DNA of 64,000 nt from Ancrocorticia sp047602305 (GTDB lineage: Bacteria; Actinomycetota; Actinomycetes; Actinomycetales; Actinomycetaceae): the NCBI GenBank assembly GCA_047602305.1, contig JASGHO010000001.1, forward strand, positions 2,356,001 through 2,420,000, given 5' to 3'. Below the pieces are notes generated by a model. The model had not been told where the DNA came from. It was given only the letters and a program-made list of their open reading frames with translations, and searched no databases. The translations under genes and the position numbers were made by a program. Below are positions 42,341 through 49,516 of this stretch, one piece after another (position 1 is the first letter of the stretch; each line of letters begins with the position of its first letter).

Positions 42341-43966
42341 ATGGCAGTTCCGCGCCCGCTGGCAGGAGTACCAATTCCACCCATTCCCGCCTGCATTGTG
42401 GAAACGATTGTCAATGATCGAGGGCCGGTACTGTTCTGGATCCGTAATGGACGCGCACGGGTGGAAATGCCGGGAACAACAAGGGAACTGTGCGCGAATG
42501 AAGCCCTGTGGATCCCCGCGGGAGTGCCGCATCGTATCGTGACTGAGAGCGGTACGGTGGCCTTCCCCATTCTTCCGGAGGTCGTTGACCTGCCGGCCAA
42601 TCTTGATCGGGTTGTTCAGCTTGCGATTCCCCCAAGTTGGGAGAAGTGGTTGATTGTCCAGTTTGCTCTTGGCCTCGGCTACCTCCGGGAGGAAAAGGGC
42701 GGCGGTGTCAATCTGCTTGACCTCATGGCTGATTCTCACGCCAGCTCTGGCCGGGGAGACATCCGCGAGAACCACCCCGCCACACGTGACGTTGCATCAC
42801 CACCCCTACCCATCTCACCCGCCGCGGCGAAGATTGCCGCAATCTTGCTCCAAGATCCGGGTGATGACACTTCTCTCGACGAGTTCGCGGGACTCCTGAA
42901 AACCGGTCTTCGGACAATCCAACGGCAATTCAGTGAGGAAACCGGCCTCTCCTTCAGGCAATGGCGGACCAAGGTGCGTGTCGCAGCCGCGGCCGCTCAC
43001 CTTGATGCGGGCCGCTCCGTTGGTTGGGCGGGCCGCCGAGTTGGTTTCGCCACTCCGGCCGGTTTCACCCGTGCCTTTCGTCAAAATATTGGTACCACTC
43101 CTCGCACCTACAGCCGTACCCGATATGCTCACACCCCATCCAATGGGCGCATGCTCACTAACGAGATTTCCTCGCTTTCCCGTTCCACAATGGATGAGTT
43201 GCCGGCACCGCAACCGCCTCCCATTCCCGCAGCGAGGACCTGGGCGCGCGTCAACGATTTCCATATCATTGTGTGGGTCTATCGAGGGACCGCCCGTGTC
43301 CGGATTGGGGAACAGACAAGAAAGCTGAGACGCGGCGATGCCCTCTGGCTACCGGCAGGCGTTCACAACAGCATCGATATTGACGCCAATTCGATTGTGC
43401 TGCCTCTGGGAGGCAAACCAGGCACTTCCCCGGCTTCATTGCCAACGCCCCACATGGTTCACCTGCCCCTTGCCGCCGAAAACTGGCTGCTCCACAGTGG
43501 TGTTGCTGCACACACCCTTGTCCGTCCCGAAGGTTATGAGGAGCCAGCTGTAGTCAGACTGTTGCGTCAAACGTCTCCGGGCGTCGTCGTCGAACCACAT
43601 GTCGACCCGGTCCAGCGCATCCTCGCTACGGTTCGAAACGAGCCGTCGAACCCGTTTTCCCTCACCGAGTGGGCGGAAAGAATGGGTGTCGCGGAGGCTG
43701 AGTTGCGTGATCGCTTCATCCGGGTGACCGGGCAAACGTATCCGTTGTGGCGGGCTGACGTGCGTATGACTGTGGCTCGGCAACTGCTGGACGAAGGCAT
43801 TCCCTCCGGCGAGGTGGGCCGCAGGCTCGGCTATTCTTATCCATCCGGATTCACCCAGGCCTTCGTTAGGGCGCACGGGATATCACCCCGCGCCTATCAA
43901 CGGCGGCATGCGGGAGCTTCCCGAATGACGCGCATCCCGCCGCGGAAGGCAAGGCTGAAGGGGTGA
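42341..43966 (+). CDS. Tandem AraC-family regulator (two complete units in one chain)
   Basis: 541 residues from the ATG at 42341, preceded by AGGGAGGAGG. Two complete cupin plus AraC/XylS units follow one another. Unit 1: cupin about 25-75 (NEALWIPAGVPHRI) and double HTH about 162-256 (LKTGLRTIQRQFSEETGLSF, GRRVGFATPAGFTRAF). Unit 2: cupin about 305-355 (GDALWLPAGVHNSI) and HTH about 425-520 (MGVAEAELRDRFIRVTGQTY, GRRLGYSYPSGFTQAF). AraC proteins are normally about 250-300 residues and dimerise; this one may be an intramolecular dimer. Placed divergently to the siderophore reductase operon, it is the likely activator, possibly sensing a siderophore. Confidence 0.88.
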   Translation: MAVPRPLAGVPIPPIPACIVETIVNDRGPVLFWIRNGRARVEMPGTTRELCANEALWIPAGVPHRIVTESGTVAFPILPEVVDLPANLDRVVQLAIPPSWEKWLIVQFALGLGYLREEKGGGVNLLDLMADSHASSGRGDIRENHPATRDVASPPLPISPAAAKIAAILLQDPGDDTSLDEFAGLLKTGLRTIQRQFSEETGLSFRQWRTKVRVAAAAAHLDAGRSVGWAGRRVGFATPAGFTRAFRQNIGTTPRTYSRTRYAHTPSNGRMLTNEISSLSRSTMDELPAPQPPPIPAARTWARVNDFHIIVWVYRGTARVRIGEQTRKLRRGDALWLPAGVHNSIDIDANSIVLPLGGKPGTSPASLPTPHMVHLPLAAENWLLHSGVAAHTLVRPEGYEEPAVVRLLRQTSPGVVVEPHVDPVQRILATVRNEPSNPFSLTEWAERMGVAEAELRDRFIRVTGQTYPLWRADVRMTVARQLLDEGIPSGEVGRRLGYSYPSGFTQAFVRAHGISPRAYQRRHAGASRMTRIPPRKARLKG

Positions 43967-44008
43967 CGGCGCGGCATCCGGTTTGTGATGCGGCGCCGTT
44001 TGTTTACG
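43965..44008. terminator. Bidirectional terminator, copy 2 of a 44-bp repeat
   Basis: Same 44 bp as 39048-39091 with one change (C to G in the stem). It starts within the AraC stop TGA and ends just past the stop codon of the convergent hydrolase gene at 44004. Both copies are in the same orientation and flank the binding protein 2, reductase fusion and AraC genes. Confidence 0.85.
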
Positions 44009-45833
44009 GGATCTGTGTTGTCCGGGGTTGCCATGGAGTTTCCATGGATTCTGACCGGATCGTGACTCCCGGATACGGCTGTGAGCTCCCATCCAGTAGG
44101 GATGTGGGCTCGCCCCTGAGTGCCTCGTCGAAGAAGGCCAACATGTACGTGCCCACAATTCCCGGCGTCTGCGCACCTTGCGGCCCGGAGATGCCGATCA
44201 TGGCGGCTATAGGGGTCCAAAGTGGCGCATCGGTGAAGTCCACGTGGAACGCGCCGGGGAGCTCGACGAAGTACCTGCCAGGCGCCGTGTTCTTGTTGCC
44301 TGAACTATCGTTTTCATGGCCCACCGCCCCATTCTGATCGCCCAAACTGTCCGTGCCATACCCGTCAGCTGGTTCTCCTGCATCTCCTGCTGACCCGCTC
44401 TTCTCGAAGGCGGCCCGCATGGTCCCTTGCGTCACCCGGATCTCGTCCTCGTTCCAACCGCCCGACTTCTCCCGTTCGAGCCGCATGAGATCGGCCTCCC
44501 TGGTCAGCCACATCGCAGGCTGCCTCAGTCCTGATTGCGCTACGGCAACGGGCATCGCGGCGTCCATCATGAGGCACGCTTTGATGCGCGGGTCGTTATG
44601 GCAGGCCTGAGCGCTAGCCATCGACCCAAGTGATGTCCCAAAGATGCCGACGGAATCGAGATCGAGCGCCCCCGTTAATATCCCGTTTTCGCCTGCTATC
44701 GCAATATTTTCGCTGGTTATCGCGCCATTTTCTCCCATTTTCCCCACCGGTTCCTCGTCCCCAGCGGCCGGCTTCTCGTCCCCATCCGTCAACTCGGCAG
44801 CCGCGACCCCGCCTGCATTGATGTCAGCCAACTTGTCGAGTGCAAGGCTCACGTCCTCGGCCAGGTAAGGAATGATGCCGTCCTCCAGCACCAACCCATT
44901 GAGCTCGGGCGCGGGATCCGCCGGCGCAATACTTTGGTCGACGAGCCCCCGCTCCCTCGTCCGGTCCAGCGCCTGCACCACCCGGCCATCGGGAAATGTC
45001 ACGGCCGCCGCTGTGTATGGCTGGTCCAGCCCCACCACCACGTAACCGCGGGACACCAGCTCCTGCACCTGCACCGTGTTCGTCGAGCTCCAGCCGCTGA
45101 ACCCGGTGAGATAGATGAGTACCGGATAGCCCGCGTCATTGCTGTCCGCCACGGTTCCGCTGCCCCTATTTTCGGCGACGACGGCGCCTCGAACCGCGTG
45201 CGTTTCGACGTACCGGAAGTGGTCGAACATGAAGCTTGGCAGGCGGAGAGCGCCTGAGGCTGACATGTTGCTGGTCAGTCCCTTCGATAGTGCCCGAGCG
45301 TCCGAAGCATAGGGCGCACGCTGCGCCCGGGTCCCAATATCCGCGGGATACCACACCTGCGCCATGACTTCGCGCTTCGCGGAGGGGTCCGCACTGAAGA
45401 TCTCGCGGCGTTCCTCATCGACCCAGTGATAGGTGAGCGTTCCGATCTTGTAGGGGCCGCTTGGCTCGGGGAAGCGGAACACTGGGAATGCGGTGGCTGC
45501 CGCGACAGAGGCGGTGAGCATTACCGCGCCCACACCGAACGCGAGATACGTGAGGAGGCGACGCGGGCGTCGTCGTCGTTCAGAGAGTTGTCCAGGATGC
45601 CGCTCAGAAACCGGCTGTAAACGCCGGAGCCAGACGCCCGCAAGCGCAACACTGAGACAGTAGGCGGGAAACAGCTGCCAGCGAGCACCCTCGGCTACCA
45701 CCTGCGCAAACGTAGCAATGAGAGGAGTAATGGGCAAATGCCCAAACCAGCGAAGGGGGCGAGATCTGGGCACAACAAGCACGGCCAGTGCCACGACACT
45801 GACCACCACAACTGCCAATTCCAGGGGTCTCAT
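44004..45833 (-). CDS. Membrane-anchored alpha/beta hydrolase, PAF-acetylhydrolase-like
   Basis: 609 residues. N-terminal membrane helices (MRPLELAVVVVSVVALAVLV, YCLSVALAGVWL, LLTYLAFGVGAVMLTASVAA), then an extracellular alpha/beta hydrolase: MAQVWYPADIGT, YPVLIYLTGFSGWS, the nucleophile elbow GIFGTSLGS with S401, and GAFHVDFTD with the probable catalytic histidine. A low-complexity insertion (residues about 355-390, Gly/Glu/Asn-rich) and another near 500-530 interrupt the domain. The pattern is closest to platelet-activating-factor acetylhydrolase-type serine esterases; a lipid substrate is only inferred. A damaged copy of its 5' end is at 47466-47554. Confidence 0.75.
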   Translation of the reverse strand: MRPLELAVVVVSVVALAVLVVPRSRPLRWFGHLPITPLIATFAQVVAEGARWQLFPAYCLSVALAGVWLRRLQPVSERHPGQLSERRRRPRRLLTYLAFGVGAVMLTASVAAATAFPVFRFPEPSGPYKIGTLTYHWVDEERREIFSADPSAKREVMAQVWYPADIGTRAQRAPYASDARALSKGLTSNMSASGALRLPSFMFDHFRYVETHAVRGAVVAENRGSGTVADSNDAGYPVLIYLTGFSGWSSTNTVQVQELVSRGYVVVGLDQPYTAAAVTFPDGRVVQALDRTRERGLVDQSIAPADPAPELNGLVLEDGIIPYLAEDVSLALDKLADINAGGVAAAELTDGDEKPAAGDEEPVGKMGENGAITSENIAIAGENGILTGALDLDSVGIFGTSLGSMASAQACHNDPRIKACLMMDAAMPVAVAQSGLRQPAMWLTREADLMRLEREKSGGWNEDEIRVTQGTMRAAFEKSGSAGDAGEPADGYGTDSLGDQNGAVGHENDSSGNKNTAPGRYFVELPGAFHVDFTDAPLWTPIAAMIGISGPQGAQTPGIVGTYMLAFFDEALRGEPTSLLDGSSQPYPGVTIRSESMETPWQPRTTQIP

Positions 45834-45847
45834 GCTCTGAATCTACA
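45745..45847. repeat. 103-bp duplicated segment, copy A
   Basis: Covers the 5' end of the hydrolase gene. Copy B is 47466-47568 on the same strand, 96 of 103 bases identical with no gap. The two direct copies bracket the DUF4143 ATPase and its flanks, suggesting that the ATPase segment arrived by, or caused, a duplication. Confidence 0.9.
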
Positions 45848-45918
45848 TGGCGAATCGTGCACATTAGTGACCCTCGATCGAACGTTGCGGAACTGCCCAC
45901 TGATCAGATCCTCACTCA

Positions 45919-45998
45919 AAGGAGTAACATTTTCCGATACACGTAACGCATTTTCCGTGGGAAAAACTGTTGCACCTTGCGGAAAATGACACTCCTTT
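45919..45998. repeat. 80-bp palindromic dispersed repeat, copy 2
   Basis: Same element as 24094-24173, 72 of 80 bases identical. Here the ends are nearly perfect inverted repeats (CAAAGGAGT..CATTTTCCG, 19 of 21 positions). It sits between the DUF4143 ATPase stop (46010) and the hydrolase start (45833). Confidence 0.85.
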
Positions 45999-46009
45999 GT
46001 AAGGAAATC

Positions 46010-47269
46010 TCAGCCGATTGGTACATTCCACAGTGCGGGGATGGGGAGGACATACAGCCACCCGTTCATGGTCGCTGTATGGGTTCCGCCGTGGAGTAGA
46101 ACTCCGGTGACCTGGCGGTCTTTGAATCGCTCACGGAACTTCTTGAGATTTCCCCAGTGTTGCTTGGTGGGAGTCATGGAGGTCTTGACTTCTATTGCGA
46201 TGAGGCGTCCGTCGCGGGTCTCGGCCACGAGATCGACTTCCAGCCCGTCGCGGTCACGATAGTGGTAGAGGTCGAACGGCACCTCGGACCATGTTCGTTG
46301 CTTGAGTAGTTCGAGTGCTACGAACTGTTCCACGAGTGCGCCAAAGTATTCGCGTCCGCCAACTTGATTCGCATCAGCGGGAGTGAAGCCCGCAAGTGCT
46401 GCGCTTAGTCCGGTGTCACACAAGGCGACTTTCGGGCGGCGTACAGCCCTGCTATGAAGCGAACGACCCCAGGTGGGGATCTCAACGAAAAGGTGCATAC
46501 GTGCCATGAGATCGAGATATGCGGAGAGAGTGGTGGGCGAGATGTCGAGGGCTCGAGCGACTTTGACCTGCACGAGTTCTGAGAGCCCACCTGCGGCGAT
46601 CGTCCTGATGAGCCGGGTGAAGTGGGCCGCGTACTTCCCGTCGGCGATCTCGGCTGCGTCATGTGTGGCAAGGCGTTCGATATAGGAGTTGAACCAGGCG
46701 GCCTGGCGGCGAGGTGTCCGGCTCACCACCAACGGGTATCCGCCGGTGGTGACTGCCTCAGTAGTCAGCGCAGAAAGCACGCTCTCCTGGAGTGAGTCTG
46801 GGCGGTTGAGGATGGTCGAAACGAAATCCTCCGGGGATGTCTGCCGAAGTATTTCACCTTGAGATAGCGGCCCCAGGTGGAGGGTCTCAGCCCTTCCCGC
46901 GAGCGAGTCACCTACGCCGGGCGTTGTCAGGAGGTCTGCGGACCCGGTGAGTATGAATCGGCCGGGCTTGCGGTGACGATCGACTTCCGCCTTCAAGGGA
47001 AGAATTAAGGAGGGTGCTCGCTGGATTTCGTCGATAACGAGCGTCTTGCCCTGCCCTTGCTGAAGGAACCGTACTGGGTCGACGACGGCGTATTCGAGCG
47101 TTGCAGGGTCATCGAGCGTCACGAAAGTTGTTGACGTCGCTTCACTCGCCATCAAGGTGAGTGTGCTCTTTCCAACCTGGCGCGCACCTTGAATTACTGC
47201 CACGGGAGTGTCAGATCTGATTTCATCGAGCAATGTGGCGGAAAACCGGGGATAAAAGGCCGCGTCCAT
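46010..47269 (-). CDS. AAA ATPase with C-terminal DUF4143 nuclease-like domain
   Basis: 419 residues. AAA_14 domain with Walker A VIQGARQVGKSTL and Walker B LVIDEIQRAP, then sensor-type RFILTGSADLL. The middle has a winged-helix-like part (ISPTTLSAYLDLMARMHLF). The C-terminal DUF4143 domain carries the nuclease-like core LEVDLVAETRDGRLIAIEVK (D, E, K in the usual spacing). These ATPases are common in bacterial accessory regions; their substrate is unknown. It is a single-gene unit between duplicated segments. Confidence 0.88.
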   Translation of the reverse strand: MDAAFYPRFSATLLDEIRSDTPVAVIQGARQVGKSTLTLMASEATSTTFVTLDDPATLEYAVVDPVRFLQQGQGKTLVIDEIQRAPSLILPLKAEVDRHRKPGRFILTGSADLLTTPGVGDSLAGRAETLHLGPLSQGEILRQTSPEDFVSTILNRPDSLQESVLSALTTEAVTTGGYPLVVSRTPRRQAAWFNSYIERLATHDAAEIADGKYAAHFTRLIRTIAAGGLSELVQVKVARALDISPTTLSAYLDLMARMHLFVEIPTWGRSLHSRAVRRPKVALCDTGLSAALAGFTPADANQVGGREYFGALVEQFVALELLKQRTWSEVPFDLYHYRDRDGLEVDLVAETRDGRLIAIEVKTSMTPTKQHWGNLKKFRERFKDRQVTGVLLHGGTHTATMNGWLYVLPIPALWNVPIG

Positions 47270-47291
47270 ACGCTTATACTAGTTCAAATTG

Positions 47292-47339
47292 GAAATCTGC
47301 GGCGCTAGAAATGGAAAAACGCGGGCCCCAAAATGGAAA
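47292..47339. repeat. 48-bp dispersed repeat, copy 1
   Basis: Begins GAAATCTGC and ends CCCCAAAATGGAAA. Copy 2 is 48230-48277 (about 80% identical, same strand, one compensating gap). Copy 1 is directly upstream of the DUF4143 ATPase start. Confidence 0.7.
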
Positions 47340-47356
47340 TTTGCCGGACCTGTTCT

Positions 47357-47398
47357 GGTGGCGATTCTTCACCGGAGTGCACCAAGTGATGAGTGCGG
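47357..47398. repeat. 42-bp dispersed repeat, copy 1
   Basis: Contains CGATTCTTCACCGGAG and ends AAGTGATGAGTGCGG. Copy 2 at 49285-49326 differs at about six positions. Each includes a short stem GGTGA/TCACC. Confidence 0.7.
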
Positions 47399-47465
47399 AC
47401 TTAACTAACACACTCCTGTGAAGATTGACGTGGATATTCGGTGGCGTGAGCGCCACCGAATATCC

Positions 47466-47568
47466 AACCAGCGAAAGGAGCAAGATCTGGGCACGACAAG
47501 CACGGCCAGTGCCACGACACTGACCACCATAACCGCCAATTCCAGGGGTCTCATGCTCCGAATCTACA
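47466..47568 (-). pseudogene. Fragment of the hydrolase gene (copy B of the 103-bp segment)
   Basis: On the minus strand 47554 to 47466 reads MRPLELAVMVVSVVALAVLV and so on, the first 29 codons of the hydrolase at 45833, and then diverges with no continuation of that gene. The fragment is 96 of 103 bases identical to copy A. It is not expected to be functional. Confidence 0.8.
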
Positions 47569-47616
47569 GGCCAGGTGCCGGTGCTTGAGGATACTCCAAA
47601 GCAGGTCTGGATGCTC

Positions 47617-47979
47617 TCAGCCGAAGGCTACCCGCACCAAGTCTGCGACTCTCTCCGCGGTGGCATCGTCGATCTCGTCTATGTACCAAGCACAGGGGCG
47701 CAAGGTGCTGCCGGGTTCGCGTTCGACCCTCGCCTTCTCGGAGAGGCCGAGGGACATGACGCCGTCGTCGAGACGGAAGAAAACGACCACCGGTGTGCTG
47801 CGCCCGGTTGCGTAACCAGGCATTCCGTACCAGAGACGCGGTTTGAGTTTTGGTCCGGCGCTCAGGATCGTCTCGTGGAGCTGAGCGCCGATTGCCGCAT
47901 AGGGTTCGGGCATGGTGGCGATCTTGTCCAGAACCGCCTGAAGGTCTTTGGTTGCCTTGTCCATTTTCATCGGGGACAT
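47617..47979 (-). CDS. DUF1801 (YdhG-like) protein
   Basis: 120 residues from the ATG at 47979, which has GAGAGG upstream. Residues 10-60 (VLDKIATMPEPYAAIGAQLH, GPKLKPRLWYGMPGYA) match the DUF1801 fold, a small alpha/beta domain of unknown biochemical role found in many soil and host-associated bacteria. The C-terminal part (LRPCAWYIDEIDDATAERVA) is family-typical. It stands alone on the minus strand in the duplicated region. Confidence 0.75.
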   Translation of the reverse strand: MSPMKMDKATKDLQAVLDKIATMPEPYAAIGAQLHETILSAGPKLKPRLWYGMPGYATGRSTPVVVFFRLDDGVMSLGLSEKARVEREPGSTLRPCAWYIDEIDDATAERVADLVRVAFG

Positions 47980-48427
47980 AGTGGGAACCTCTCTCGCGCC
48001 GCATCCGCGGCATAGTGAACACAACCACCCTGTTCGGGGCAGTTGCGCAATCTCCACTGTGGACATGTTCTGGCTGATGCCAGACCTCTCCACGAATGTG
48101 TCAGACGAGCACTTCGTCATCGACTGCGCGAGGGCACGGGATGTGCCGGAACCATCGTATCGTGATCGCTTGAAAGAGTCACGGGTTACTTGATGCGTAT
48201 GAAAATGGAAATCCGCGGGCCCCGGAATAGAAATCTGCAGGCGCTGGATTGGAAGAACACGAGCCCCAAAATGTAAAGATAGTGAAACTATTAGGCCACG
48301 TGAAGCACTGATCGTAGCTGTCAGAGGAACGCAGTATCACATCTATTGGCTTGGCCTAGAATCAAGGTTTGTGGTGAGCATGTGAGACACAACCAATGTC
48401 TGTCTGGATTACCAAGAGCGCTCAGCT
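47980..48427. other. Intergenic region with dispersed repeat copy 2
   Basis: 448 bp with no supportable gene. It includes the 48-bp repeat copy 2 at 48230-48277 and, just before it, a related ATGGAAATCCGCGGGCCCC string at about 48205-48223, the same sequence family as the stretch before the ATPase. This is probably insertion debris. Confidence 0.6.
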
Positions 48428-49192
48428 CTATTCATCAAGGGCTTCAGGGGCGACCGCTGGAGCAATCTTGTCCGCAATGGTAGCGATGTCATCTTCTCCA
48501 GTGGAGAATCCAGCGAGATCGGGAAGAAACCCAGAGTATTCCTTGACATCATCAAAGGTTACGTTGTGCAGAACAGGAATGAGTGTCGGTTTCCCAAGCA
48601 GAGCGCCAAGTTCCCGTTGTGTCCAGAATCTTCCGGCGAGATAGGCCGCCGTAAGAACAACCACTCCAGCTCGAGCCTTACGTAGACCGGAGTCCATCTG
48701 AAGTGATTGCGACTTGCCTGGTTGGATTGCGACCTGGTCGATCCAGACACGAACTCCGCGAGCTTCCAGAGCCTCAGCGAGAATCTGTGCGGTATCTTCG
48801 CCATCGATACGTGCATAGCTCAGAAAGACATCGTACTCGCGACCATCGTCGAAGTTGATTGCTCCATGAACCTGCTCGACCAGTGTCTTTTCTACGGGAC
48901 GATAGACTACTCTCTGGTTTGTTGAGATTGTAGACAGTCGGCGGTTTAGGTCGGTTATCACCTTCTGGTTGTGCTGGCGTGCGCGTCGATTGTGATCGTC
49001 GACCGCTCTCTGGTTGGCACGGTTCGCGTCACTGATTACGCGACGGTTGTGTTGCTCCACTTTGCGGTTGTATTCGTCGACGCGCCGCTTGTTCTCGCGA
49101 CTCGCCCTGTTAGCTGCTTGCTGACGATCGCGTTCGGCCTTTCGCTGTGCTTCTCGAATACGACGGTTGAACTCGCTTGTGCTCATTGCCAT
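48428..49192 (-). CDS. TIR-domain protein with N-terminal coiled coil
   Basis: 254 residues. Residues 1-95 form a charged helix containing a 21-residue repeat (VDEYNRKVEQHN.. and VDDHNRRARQHN..), probably an oligomerising coiled coil. Residues 118-254 are a TIR domain: YDVFLSYARIDGEDTA, the BB-loop region WIDQVAIQPGKSQ and FWTQRELGALLGKP. E194 in that last motif aligns with the catalytic glutamate of NAD-consuming TIR domains. Such proteins deplete NAD on phage infection. It is next to a type I restriction operon, which supports a defence role. The second methionine (residue 3) is an alternative start. Confidence 0.82.
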   Translation of the reverse strand: MAMSTSEFNRRIREAQRKAERDRQQAANRASRENKRRVDEYNRKVEQHNRRVISDANRANQRAVDDHNRRARQHNQKVITDLNRRLSTISTNQRVVYRPVEKTLVEQVHGAINFDDGREYDVFLSYARIDGEDTAQILAEALEARGVRVWIDQVAIQPGKSQSLQMDSGLRKARAGVVVLTAAYLAGRFWTQRELGALLGKPTLIPVLHNVTFDDVKEYSGFLPDLAGFSTGEDDIATIADKIAPAVAPEALDE

Positions 49193-49284
49193 GGTTTGGT
49201 CTCCTGAGGTGGTGTGATTGTCGGAACGGGACGGACGATCTCCGACCTTTGGTTGGACAGTATCTCAAAGGTCCGACACGTTTC

Positions 49285-49326
49285 GGTGACGATTCTTCAC
49301 CGGAGCGCACTAAGTGATAAGTACAG
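49285..49326. repeat. 42-bp dispersed repeat, copy 2
   Basis: About 36 of 42 bases match 47357-47398, same orientation. It lies in the 324-bp gap 49193-49516 between the TIR gene and hsdM; the remainder of the gap has no gene or clear promoter. Confidence 0.65.
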
Positions 49327-49516
49327 GTATGGGTGGAGCGGAGTTGGGGGATGGTATAGCGCCTAAGAATGTGAAAGGGATGCCGAAACATGTCGGTGCC
49401 GCCAACTACCATGGTCTAGTGGGCGCAACTTGGGTTCGTTTGACTATCACCATCTAGTGGCAGCCAGATGAACTCCGGTTGATGCTCGGTCTACCGTATG
49501 TTTCTAAGGATCACTC

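Noticed and set aside
30685..49516. Insertion sequences or an integrase in the accessory region
   Set aside because: No transposase or recombinase gene was found; only repeats and an att-like copy were seen.
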